Assembly (NCBI GenBank): GCA_016927895.1
Contig: JAFGLT010000083.1
Span: forward strand, 1 to 48,195
Length of the DNA: 48,195 bases
Source of the DNA: Candidatus Bathyarchaeota archaeon
GTDB lineage: Archaea > Thermoproteota > Bathyarchaeia > Bathyarchaeales > Bathycorpusculaceae
Direction: 5' to 3'
A program made the position numbers and the translations under genes. This document shows, in pieces, positions 8,989-16,227 of the stretch (within the stretch, counting starts at the first letter, position 1; each line of letters starts with the position of its first letter). Under the pieces are notes generated by a model, which did not search any database, was not told the DNA's origin, and saw only the letters and a program-made list of their open reading frames with translations.

Positions 8989-9462
8989 TCATTTTGCGTT
9001 ACGAAAAGCCCGCGTGTACACGTTGGATGACACGCCTGCGACTAAACCGCCTATTGCATCGTTCGTGATTGGTCCAAGTTTTTTTAGGATTCCCGGCTTG
9101 GCTTGGTCGAACCTAGTGAATTCAAAGACCCCTCTTACTCCTGCAATGTAGTTAGCTATGGCTAATCCTAACAATTCGTCAGAAACCAGTCCTGGGCGTC
9201 CCATGAATCTTTCTTTGGACAGTCCGGGAATCAACCCGTTCTCGGCGTCTTCTTGAGCGCGGAAGCAGGCTACCACCAGAGTGGAGACATTCACGTCTGA
9301 TAAGGTGTCAAGGAATTCTTCTCGGAGCATTTCAGTGGCTTTTACTTCTGTTTCCAAGCCTGGATGGGGAACAAAAAGCTCAAGCGCCGTTTTTATGAGG
9401 TCTTCTAGTGTAATGCCTTTCTTTTCTAAATATTCCAGTAGAGGAGGCGTTTCGGTGCTCAT
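8989..9462 (-). CDS. cobZ: PgpA-family phosphatase, probable alpha-ribazole-5'-phosphate phosphatase CobZ
   Basis: The 157-aa protein has the PgpA core: DELLGLAIANYI, then FTRFDQAKPGILKKL and the C-terminal ITNDAIGGLVAGV, with the paired acidic residues of the metal site. In bacteria PgpA dephosphorylates phosphatidylglycerophosphate. In methanogens the homologue CobZ removes the phosphate from alpha-ribazole phosphate as the non-orthologous replacement of CobC. This gene is divergent from the btuFCD-cobTSY operon across 107 bp and no other lower-loop phosphatase is seen there, so CobZ is the better reading. The soluble character (few hydrophobic stretches) also fits CobZ. Confidence 0.75.
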   Translation of the reverse strand: MSTETPPLLEYLEKKGITLEDLIKTALELFVPHPGLETEVKATEMLREEFLDTLSDVNVSTLVVACFRAQEDAENGLIPGLSKERFMGRPGLVSDELLGLAIANYIAGVRGVFEFTRFDQAKPGILKKLGPITNDAIGGLVAGVSSNVYTRAFRNAK

Positions 9463-9569
9463 TTCGTATCAGCACCCTCTCTAATGGTGGAGTTTGTTTT
9501 AAATATTGTGTGTTTGGAGAAACATTTATTAACGTAGGATGGATAAACCGACCATTGAGGAGTGATTAA

Positions 9570-10526
9570 ATGAACACAAAATACACTATTGCAGCAGTTG
9601 TCATTATTGTTTTAATAGTTTCAGCAGCTTTCATTATCTACTATCAGGCTCAGGCTCCGGATGAGGGTTTAGAGGCTCTACAGAATTTGGTGGATGACGA
9701 CAACTACACGACTAGCCTAACCGCTTATCCTGAAAAGATCATATCTGTTGCGCCAAGTTGCACGGAGATATTGTTTGCCATCGATGCAGGTGATAAGGTA
9801 GTGGCTGTTACTGACTACTGTGACTATCCTTATGATTTCTCAGCGTGGGTAGCTGCAGGTAACATGACCAGCGTTGGTGATTTCACAACCCCGAACATGG
9901 AAGTGATCACTGCTCTTGACCCAGATTTGATACTTGCGAGCGGCGGCGTGCAAGATGACATCGTTAGCACATTACGCGATCGCGGTTACAAAGTGTTGGT
10001 GTTAGACCCGACGAGTGTCTCTGGTATTCTTTATAACATTGAGCTTGTGGGTAATGCAACTGGCAACCGTGATGAAGCAACGGCTCTTATAAACAATCTA
10101 ACCAGCCGGATTGATGCAGTAAGTGAAACAGTGGCGAATGCAGCTAAACCGAGAGTTTACTACGAGGTTTATTATGAACTCACGTCTTCATGGACAATTG
10201 GTTCATTGGCATGGCAAAACGAGCTCATAGAAAAAGCAGGTGGAACTAACATTTTCAACGACCAAGAAATAGACTATTACCAGTATCAGGTTGAAGCGCT
10301 TATCGACAGAAACCCTGATGTTATAGTGTTACCCGCTAGCGGCATGGGTACTGGGCAACTGGAAAGTTTGGACGCTGTCAAGGCACGACCTGGATGGGAT
10401 ACAACAAACGCTGTACAAGATGATAGGCTACACCAAATTGACTCCAACATTATAGAACGGTCAGGACCTAGAGTAGCAGATGCAATAGAGCAATTGGCAG
10501 AGTTCTTCCATCCTGAACTCTTTTAA
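9570..10526 (+). CDS. btuF: Corrinoid ABC transporter substrate-binding protein BtuF
   Basis: This 318-aa periplasmic-binding-type protein has an N-terminal membrane anchor (about residues 6-28) with no lipobox, so it is probably held at the outer face of the membrane. The mature part starts with the family hallmark KIISVAPSCTEILFAI and continues VVAVTDYCDYP, the usual BtuF/FhuD-type two-lobe fold joined by a helix. GAGGAGTGAT lies just before the ATG. It is the first gene of the transporter and cobamide-assembly operon. The family also binds heme and siderophores, but cobT/cobS/cobY downstream point to corrinoid. Confidence 0.88.
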   Translation: MNTKYTIAAVVIIVLIVSAAFIIYYQAQAPDEGLEALQNLVDDDNYTTSLTAYPEKIISVAPSCTEILFAIDAGDKVVAVTDYCDYPYDFSAWVAAGNMTSVGDFTTPNMEVITALDPDLILASGGVQDDIVSTLRDRGYKVLVLDPTSVSGILYNIELVGNATGNRDEATALINNLTSRIDAVSETVANAAKPRVYYEVYYELTSSWTIGSLAWQNELIEKAGGTNIFNDQEIDYYQYQVEALIDRNPDVIVLPASGMGTGQLESLDAVKARPGWDTTNAVQDDRLHQIDSNIIERSGPRVADAIEQLAEFFHPELF

Positions 10527-10557
10527 ACTCCCTCATCCTTTTTTGTGTGGAAAAAAA

Positions 10558-11646
10558 ATGAGCACAGATGAAGTTGAAAGCACTTTTTTTCAGCGTACCT
10601 CAAGATGGAAATTTATCTTAATCCTTTTAGTTTTGGCTTTAATCATAACAGTTATAATATCTCTAGGCGTGGGTTCTACCCCCGTTCCGCTTTCAGACAT
10701 AGTTACCGTAATAGGCAAGAATATCCCATTTTTAGGTGGCCACATTGATTCTTCAGCGGTTACCCCTCAGAATGAGGCAATTATTCTTGAAGTACGTTTG
10801 CCGAGAATAATGGCCGGCGTTTTAATCGGCGCTGCCTTAGCAGCAGCAGGCGTCTTGTACCAAGGAGTATTCAAGAATCCTATGGCGGATTCATACGTGC
10901 TGGGCGTTTCAGCTGGCGCCGCGGTGGGAGCCTCTGTAGCTATACTTTCAGGTATAGGTTTTGTATTTCTTGAGTTGCGGCTTGTGCAGATTGCGGCTTT
11001 TCTCGGCGCTATATTCGCCATGTTTCTGGTTTACAACCTTTCGAGGGTCGGGTCTAGGGTTCCCGTGACAACGTTGTTACTCTGTGGAATCGCCGTCAAC
11101 TTCTTCTTGTTCGCAGTTGTCGGAATTTTGGAGATAGTAGCTGGCAACCAGCTTCCCGATATTGTGTTTTGGCTCATGGGGGGGTATTCAAACGTTTATT
11201 GGAAGGACATATTTGCAGTGCTGCCTTTCATAATAATAGGTATTATACTCGCGTATTTCTACGCCCGTGACCTTAACTTGCTTGCTATGGGTGAAGAAAC
11301 TGCTCATCACCTAGGTTTAAACGTTGAAAGAACTAAGCAGATTCTTCTGGTTTTGGCCTCTTTGATAACGGCGGCAGCGGTATCCATTTGTGGCCTCATA
11401 GGCTTCGTAGGTTTGATGATTCCTCACCTGACAAGACTTGTAATTGGACCTGACCATCGCATTCTCTTTCCAACCTCCACTATAATTGGTGCGATATTCT
11501 TAGTGATTTGCGATGATTTGGCTCGGGTTGTAGCGACTCCATTTGCATCAACCCTTGAAATACCCGTTGGAATCGTAACCATGCTTTTTGGTGCACCTTT
11601 TTTCATTTTCCTCCTAAAAAAGAAAAAACAGAGTTATTCAGCATGA
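10558..11646 (+). CDS. btuC: Corrinoid ABC transporter permease BtuC
   Basis: A FecCD/BtuC-type permease of about 362 aa with roughly ten membrane segments. VRLPRIMAGVLIGAALAAAGVLYQGVFKNPMADSYVLG (as separate blocks VRLPR, GVLYQG and NPMADSYVLG) is diagnostic, and GLIGFVGLMIPHLTR near the C-terminus includes the coupling helix that contacts the ATPase. The ATG at 10558 is chosen over the in-frame TTG at 10543; the A-rich stretch before it leaves no clear Shine-Dalgarno. It follows btuF by 31 bp and is separated from btuD by a single base. Confidence 0.9.
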   Translation: MSTDEVESTFFQRTSRWKFILILLVLALIITVIISLGVGSTPVPLSDIVTVIGKNIPFLGGHIDSSAVTPQNEAIILEVRLPRIMAGVLIGAALAAAGVLYQGVFKNPMADSYVLGVSAGAAVGASVAILSGIGFVFLELRLVQIAAFLGAIFAMFLVYNLSRVGSRVPVTTLLLCGIAVNFFLFAVVGILEIVAGNQLPDIVFWLMGGYSNVYWKDIFAVLPFIIIGIILAYFYARDLNLLAMGEETAHHLGLNVERTKQILLVLASLITAAAVSICGLIGFVGLMIPHLTRLVIGPDHRILFPTSTIIGAIFLVICDDLARVVATPFASTLEIPVGIVTMLFGAPFFIFLLKKKKQSYSA

Positions 11647-11647
11647 G

Positions 11648-13015
11648 ATGGTGGTGGCAAAATTGGTGTTATTAAACGTTGATGGTGTCGAGTGTCGTTA
11701 TGGGTCTACAAAGGTTCTGGACGATGTGAGTCTTTCGGTTAAGGGCGGTGACTTCGTTGGTATTCTCGGTCCTAACGGGTCTGGAAAAACCACTTTGCTT
11801 AAAAGCATAAGTCGGAGCCTCAAACCTTACAAGGGCGCCATTCTACTTAACGAAAGTGACATATATTCTCTCAAGAATGTTGACGTAGCAAAACAAATGG
11901 CCGTAGTGCCACAGGAAACTAGCATCGGCTTCAACTTTTCCGCGTTGGATGTCGTTCTCATGGGACGCAATCCGCACATGAAACGGTTCCAAATGGAAAG
12001 CGCTAATGATATGGCTATTGCACGCAAAGTTATGAACCTCACCAACATCTGGCATTTGGCAGAAAGACCGATAAACGAGTTAAGTGGCGGCGAGAAACAA
12101 CGAGTAATAATTGCTCGCGCTCTGGCTCAGGAACCGAAGATTTTGCTGCTAGATGAACCCCTGACACATTTGGACATTGTGAATCAACTGGAAATCATGG
12201 ATCTCGTCAAAGACCTCTGCGTGAAAGAAAAACTGATTATTCTGGCTGTTTTTCACGACTTCAACTTAGCCGCACGTTACTGTAACTCAGCGATAATCAT
12301 TAAAAAAGGCAAGATTTTCGCCGCTGGAAGCTTACCTGCAGTTCTGACGAGCGAAACCATAAAGAGCGTTTTCAACGTCGACGCCATCGTGACAAAGCAT
12401 CTCGTCACAAACTCCGTATTCGTTATCCCATTATCACCCCAGAAGCCATCTCCGTGTAAAGAATGCTCCATACACCTCATTTGCGGCGCTGGCACCGGCA
12501 CTACTTTGATGAAAGTTCTTTTAGATGAAGGTTACAGCCTCACCGCAGGTGTTCTTAATGTGTTGGATACGGACTTTGAGACTGCGCAGTTTCTAAAAAT
12601 TCCAGTCACAACTGAGGCCCCGTTCTCGCCAATAACGGAGAAAACCCACAAGGCTAATTTGGAGATGATAAGCGAAGCCAGCACTGTAGTTTTGACTTCT
12701 GTTCCGTTCGGCGATGGTAACCTGCAGAATTTGGAGGCCGCTTTAGCCGCTGTGAAACGGGGAATTCCCACTTTCGTTATTGAGGAAGTACCCATCGAAA
12801 GACGGGACTTCACTGGCGGAAAAGCAAAGGCGCTACTCGCCGAGCTTAAAAGCAAGGGAGCCGAGTTTGTTAAGGACCAAAATGAGCTGTTATCCCTGCT
12901 AAACGTGTCTGTCGAAAAATTACAAATAGCTAAAGAAGAAAGAGACCGACTTCTTAATCACCTGAAACCGGGAGAAATTTCCAAAGAAACTACAATGAAA
13001 GATAAGGATGAGTGA
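11648..13015 (+). CDS. btuD: Corrinoid ABC transporter ATPase BtuD with an extra C-terminal domain
   Basis: Residues 1 to about 260 form a standard ABC ATPase: Walker A GPNGSGKTT, Q-loop VPQET, signature LSGGEKQR, Walker B ILLLDEP and the switch His in VFHDFNLA. At 455 aa it is nearly 200 residues longer than E. coli BtuD. The extension begins near PCKECSIHLICGAGTG and looks like an independent alpha/beta domain with a Gly-rich loop, ending in a helical tail. Similar tails occur on some archaeal BtuD proteins; their role is not known to me. The gene sits one base after btuC and 21 bp before the Dph6-like gene. Confidence 0.9.
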   Translation: MVVAKLVLLNVDGVECRYGSTKVLDDVSLSVKGGDFVGILGPNGSGKTTLLKSISRSLKPYKGAILLNESDIYSLKNVDVAKQMAVVPQETSIGFNFSALDVVLMGRNPHMKRFQMESANDMAIARKVMNLTNIWHLAERPINELSGGEKQRVIIARALAQEPKILLLDEPLTHLDIVNQLEIMDLVKDLCVKEKLIILAVFHDFNLAARYCNSAIIIKKGKIFAAGSLPAVLTSETIKSVFNVDAIVTKHLVTNSVFVIPLSPQKPSPCKECSIHLICGAGTGTTLMKVLLDEGYSLTAGVLNVLDTDFETAQFLKIPVTTEAPFSPITEKTHKANLEMISEASTVVLTSVPFGDGNLQNLEAALAAVKRGIPTFVIEEVPIERRDFTGGKAKALLAELKSKGAEFVKDQNELLSLLNVSVEKLQIAKEERDRLLNHLKPGEISKETTMKDKDE

Positions 13016-13036
13016 AAGTAAGGAGGAAAAAATGGT

Positions 13037-13714
13037 ATGAAACTTGTTGCTGCGTGGAGTGGCGGCAAAGACAGTTGCTTTGCGTGCTACAAAGCTATTC
13101 AAGAAGGCCATGAAATTTCGAATCTTTTAATTATGATGTCCGACCCGAATGAGTCAAATTTCCACTTGATCCGCGCTGATATGCTGGATGCACAATCGCA
13201 AGCCATGGGGATTCCGATAGTGAAGCAGACTACTATCCCCAACACTTACGAGCAGGAATTCAAAAAGGCGTTGCTGAAAATGAAAGCTGAGGGTGTTGAA
13301 GGCATTGTGACGGGAGACGTCTTCGATGTTGCTTTGCATGAGGCAGGATGGCTAGATCGCATCTGCAAAGAAGTGGGCCTTACGCCTGTAAGGCCTCTGT
13401 GGCACCGTGACACACAGCAGATTCTAGAAGAATTCATAAACGAAGGTTTCAAAGCAACCTTGGTCAGAATAAAAACAGACGTGTTGGGCATGGATTGGCT
13501 TGGAAGAGAAATTAACACGAAATTTTTCGATGATTTACTCAAGCTTGGTACGGTAGACCCTTGCGGCGAAAACGGTGAATTCCACACGGTTGTAACTGAC
13601 GGTCCGCTATTCAAGAAGAACCGAATCGAAATTCTCGAAAGCGAAAAGGTAAAGCTTAACGGTAGTGGTCGTTTAGTAATAAAACGCTTCGAGGTTAAGC
13701 CTAAAGGGAGCTAA
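13037..13714 (+). CDS. Dph6-like ATP-pyrophosphatase (diphthine-ammonia ligase family, MJ0570 type)
   Basis: This 225-aa protein has the PP-loop motif AAWSGGKDSC at its N-terminus and the Dph6-specific second half: VTGDVF, RPLWHRDTQ and DPCGENGEFHT. Dph6 uses ATP and ammonia to amidate diphthine on elongation factor 2. A Shine-Dalgarno (GGAGG at about 13022) precedes the ATG; an earlier ATG at 13032 runs straight into a stop. The length equals that of ordinary archaeal Dph6. Its place inside a corrinoid uptake/assembly operon is odd: it could simply be the genomic dph6, or a paralogue that amidates or activates a corrinoid side chain. Confidence 0.85.
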   Translation: MKLVAAWSGGKDSCFACYKAIQEGHEISNLLIMMSDPNESNFHLIRADMLDAQSQAMGIPIVKQTTIPNTYEQEFKKALLKMKAEGVEGIVTGDVFDVALHEAGWLDRICKEVGLTPVRPLWHRDTQQILEEFINEGFKATLVRIKTDVLGMDWLGREINTKFFDDLLKLGTVDPCGENGEFHTVVTDGPLFKKNRIEILESEKVKLNGSGRLVIKRFEVKPKGS

Positions 13715-13723
13715 TTAAAACAA

Positions 13724-14824
13724 ATGAAAAAAGTATTCGACGTGCTGCTAGCTCACAACGAATTCAAAGCAGAAGCTTTCATCAAAGAGCTGGAAGGAAA
13801 GAAGCCACTGTTTGTCTGCACTATCGCCACGACAGAAACCGCCAAGATCCAAGGGATTTCTGCTGCTGGAGAAAATCCCGAGTTCACAGATTACACGCCG
13901 CCTGCTGACGCTGAGCTGCTTTTGCTTGGAAAATGCAAGTGCATAAAGGGTGTGCCTGTGACTCCCGACGGCATTCCTACGCCAGCTTTGATAACCATGT
14001 CCGCTTTGAGGCTTGCGGATGTCCCTGTGTTGGTTGCCAGTGGCGGATTGAAGGTGAAACCCCAAATTCCGTTCTTGGAGTTGGGTGGGAATCCTGGTAG
14101 GGACATCAAAACTGGAAATGCAGTTGACAATGTTGAAGAGGTGATTCAAAGAGCCATTTTGGCAGGTAAACACTTGGCGAAAACTGCGGATTACCTTGTA
14201 ATAGGCGAAAGCATACCTGGCGGCACCACAACAGCTTTGGGCGTCCTATCAGCTATGGGTATAAAAGCTGAAGGAAAAGTCAGTAGTAGCATGCCAGAAA
14301 ACCCGCACGGATTGAAAAATAAAACAGTTCAGACGGGATTAGCGGCTTCAGGTGAGAGTTTCGGCAGTTTGGCGAAAAACCCGGTTAAAGCTGTTGCATG
14401 TCAAGGTGACCCCATGATGCCTGCTTTTGCAGGGTTAGTTATTGGTGCTGCTGCGTATGTTCCTGTTTTGATGGCTGGAGGCACTCAGATGACCTCCGTA
14501 TTAGCGGTTGTAAACGCTTTGAACCCAGATGTCCTCTGTAACGTGGGGATTGGCACCACAAGATGGGTAGTGAACGATAGTTCATCCGATATTCGCGGTA
14601 TCGTTGCTCAGATTGCCGATGTACCTGTGCTGGCGGCTGACATAGACTTTTCGCAGTCTCGATTTTCAGGTTTGAAAGCTTACGAGAAAGGTATTGTTAA
14701 AGAAGGCGTGGGTGCTGGAGGCGCTTCTATAGTTGCGATGGCCAAATTAGGTGACGGTGTAACTAAGGACATATTACTTAAAGAGATTGAGAACAACTAT
14801 GTTGCGTTAATGGAAAAAAAGTGA
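13724..14824 (+). CDS. cobT: Archaeal CobT-type nicotinate-nucleotide phosphoribosyltransferase
   Basis: The 366-aa protein belongs to the archaeal branch of CobT (the MJ1598-like group), which moves ribose phosphate from nicotinate mononucleotide to a lower-ligand base, giving alpha-riboside phosphate. Recognisable blocks are the Gly-rich ELGGNPGRDIKTG, GESIPGGTTTALGVLSAMG and CQGDPMMPAFAGL, and VGIGTTRWV in the second half. The enzyme is cytosolic. It supplies the substrate for CobZ and CobS. It lies 10 bp after the Dph6-like gene and 10 bp before cobS. The base used (dimethylbenzimidazole, adenine or a phenol) cannot be told from the sequence. Confidence 0.9.
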   Translation: MKKVFDVLLAHNEFKAEAFIKELEGKKPLFVCTIATTETAKIQGISAAGENPEFTDYTPPADAELLLLGKCKCIKGVPVTPDGIPTPALITMSALRLADVPVLVASGGLKVKPQIPFLELGGNPGRDIKTGNAVDNVEEVIQRAILAGKHLAKTADYLVIGESIPGGTTTALGVLSAMGIKAEGKVSSSMPENPHGLKNKTVQTGLAASGESFGSLAKNPVKAVACQGDPMMPAFAGLVIGAAAYVPVLMAGGTQMTSVLAVVNALNPDVLCNVGIGTTRWVVNDSSSDIRGIVAQIADVPVLAADIDFSQSRFSGLKAYEKGIVKEGVGAGGASIVAMAKLGDGVTKDILLKEIENNYVALMEKK

Positions 14825-14833
14825 TGAGGCTGA

Positions 14834-15586
14834 ATGCTTAAAGAGATCAAGAACCTCTTTTCTTTTCTCACAACTATCCCAGTAAGCATGGACGAAGACA
14901 TTCTAACCGACACCGCGAAATGCATGTTTCTTTTTCCTTTGGTAGGCGCTTTTATCGGCTTACTAGCTGGGCTGTGCGGTTGGGCGACTTCCCACTTTCT
15001 CCCCAGCTTAATCGTCGGAGCGATAGTGCTGGGCTTTTTGCTGCTGATAACTGGACTCCATCACACTGATGGCTTGCTGGATTTCGGAGACGCAGTCATT
15101 GCTCATGGTTCACCAGAAAGAAAAATCGAGATTATGCATGACCAATTGACTGGTGCCGGTGGCTTATCTTTGGGAATCATAACCTTCTTGATTACAGCGT
15201 TCTCTATAGCTGAATTAGACACGGGTATAATCATTCAAGGTTTAGTGGTGGTGGAGGTTTCAGCAAAACTTTCCATGGTAGTTGGCGCTTGGGCTGGAAA
15301 AGCTGTTCACGAGGGGATGAGTTCCTCGTTCCTAGACGCGATGCACGGCAAGAAAGGTACTGCCCGCTTGATTATCGCCTTAGCTATCTCTTTCGGAATC
15401 GCCCTGCCCCTGCTATGGTTAACAGGTGGGGTAACCGTGTTGGCGGCTGTTATGGCCAGTCTCATTATGGTGGGAATTTCCCACAGCCACTTCAAGGGCG
15501 TAACAGGAGACGTTTTAGGCGCGACAAACGAGCTTACTCGAGTGGTTGCACTAATAACTTTGTTGGCGATGATAAGATGGCTGTAA
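14834..15586 (+). CDS. cobS: Adenosylcobinamide-GDP ribazoletransferase (cobalamin synthase), copy 2
   Basis: This 250-aa membrane protein is homologous to the copy at 1646-2440 along its full length. The N-terminal FSFLTTIPVS and FLFPLVGAFIGLLAG, the HHTDGLLDFGDA block and the C-terminal GDVLGATNELTR match the conserved CobS regions. It catalyses the last step of nucleotide-loop assembly at the membrane. Its stop codon overlaps the start of cobY by 10 bp. As part of the transporter operon it is the copy most likely dedicated to salvaged corrinoid; the other copy has no transporter next to it. Confidence 0.92.
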   Translation: MLKEIKNLFSFLTTIPVSMDEDILTDTAKCMFLFPLVGAFIGLLAGLCGWATSHFLPSLIVGAIVLGFLLLITGLHHTDGLLDFGDAVIAHGSPERKIEIMHDQLTGAGGLSLGIITFLITAFSIAELDTGIIIQGLVVVEVSAKLSMVVGAWAGKAVHEGMSSSFLDAMHGKKGTARLIIALAISFGIALPLLWLTGGVTVLAAVMASLIMVGISHSHFKGVTGDVLGATNELTRVVALITLLAMIRWL

Positions 15587-16197
15587 CCGCGCTTGTCATG
15601 GCTGGCGGAAAAGGCTCGCGCATGGCGCTTTCAGAAGAGAAACCTTTACTTCAGGTCAGAGGGAAACCCGTCATCGAACACGTCCTTGCCGCGTTGAAGA
15701 ACGCTAAAAAAATCGACTCTGTTGTGGTTGCGGTTAGCAATTATACGCCTAAAACCGCCAAGCTGCTGTCCAAGCTTCATGTTTCTGTCATCAAAACTCC
15801 TGGGAAAGAGTATGTTTCTGACATGGGGTACGCTGTTAGGGCTCTAAAGTTGCAGACCGTCTTAGCTATCGGCGCTGACTTTCCACTGATAACGGCTGAG
15901 GTCATCGATGCCATTGTGGGGCATTATGAACAGTGTGGAAAGCCTGCTTTGAGCGTAGCGGTTTATATGGAAACAAAAGCGAAGCTCGGATTAAGCGGAA
16001 AGTACGGGTTTGAATTAAATGGAAAGCATGTGGTTCCTGCTGGGATCAACGTGATTGATGGGCGAAGAATTAACGAGGACGAACTGGACGAGGAAATTTA
16101 TGTGTCAGACCGAAAAGAAGTTGCTGTTAACATCAATACTGTCCAAGAGTTGCGAATAGCTGAAGAACTTTTTTCAGAAAAACACTCACAAAGTTAG
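15577..16197 (+). CDS. cobY: Adenosylcobinamide-phosphate guanylyltransferase (CobY), copy 2
   Basis: The frame is open from far upstream, but the real start is the ATG at 15577, which puts TALVMAGGKGSRMALSEEKPL (in blocks TALVMAGGKG and EEKPLL) at the N-terminus exactly as in copy 1. This gives 206 aa. It adds GMP to adenosylcobinamide phosphate. The start lies 10 bp inside the end of cobS, which indicates translational coupling. It is the last gene of the operon and converges on the kinase gene with a 30-bp gap. Sequence similarity to copy 1 runs to the C-terminal NINTLK/NINTVQ block. Confidence 0.87.
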   Translation: MAVTALVMAGGKGSRMALSEEKPLLQVRGKPVIEHVLAALKNAKKIDSVVVAVSNYTPKTAKLLSKLHVSVIKTPGKEYVSDMGYAVRALKLQTVLAIGADFPLITAEVIDAIVGHYEQCGKPALSVAVYMETKAKLGLSGKYGFELNGKHVVPAGINVIDGRRINEDELDEEIYVSDRKEVAVNINTVQELRIAEELFSEKHSQS

Positions 16198-16227
16198 GCT
16201 CTCTTGCAGAGCAAGCCATAACAGAGT

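Noticed and set aside
9463-9569. Possible cobalamin riboswitch before btuF
   Set aside because: The 107-bp divergent gap shows no B12-box-like block or extended folding. Two TATA-like boxes and a ribosome site explain it.
15289-15576. N-terminal extension of CobY copy 2 by 96 codons
   Set aside because: It lies wholly inside cobS in another frame, is Arg/Gly-rich without pattern, and copy 1 starts at the equivalent Met.
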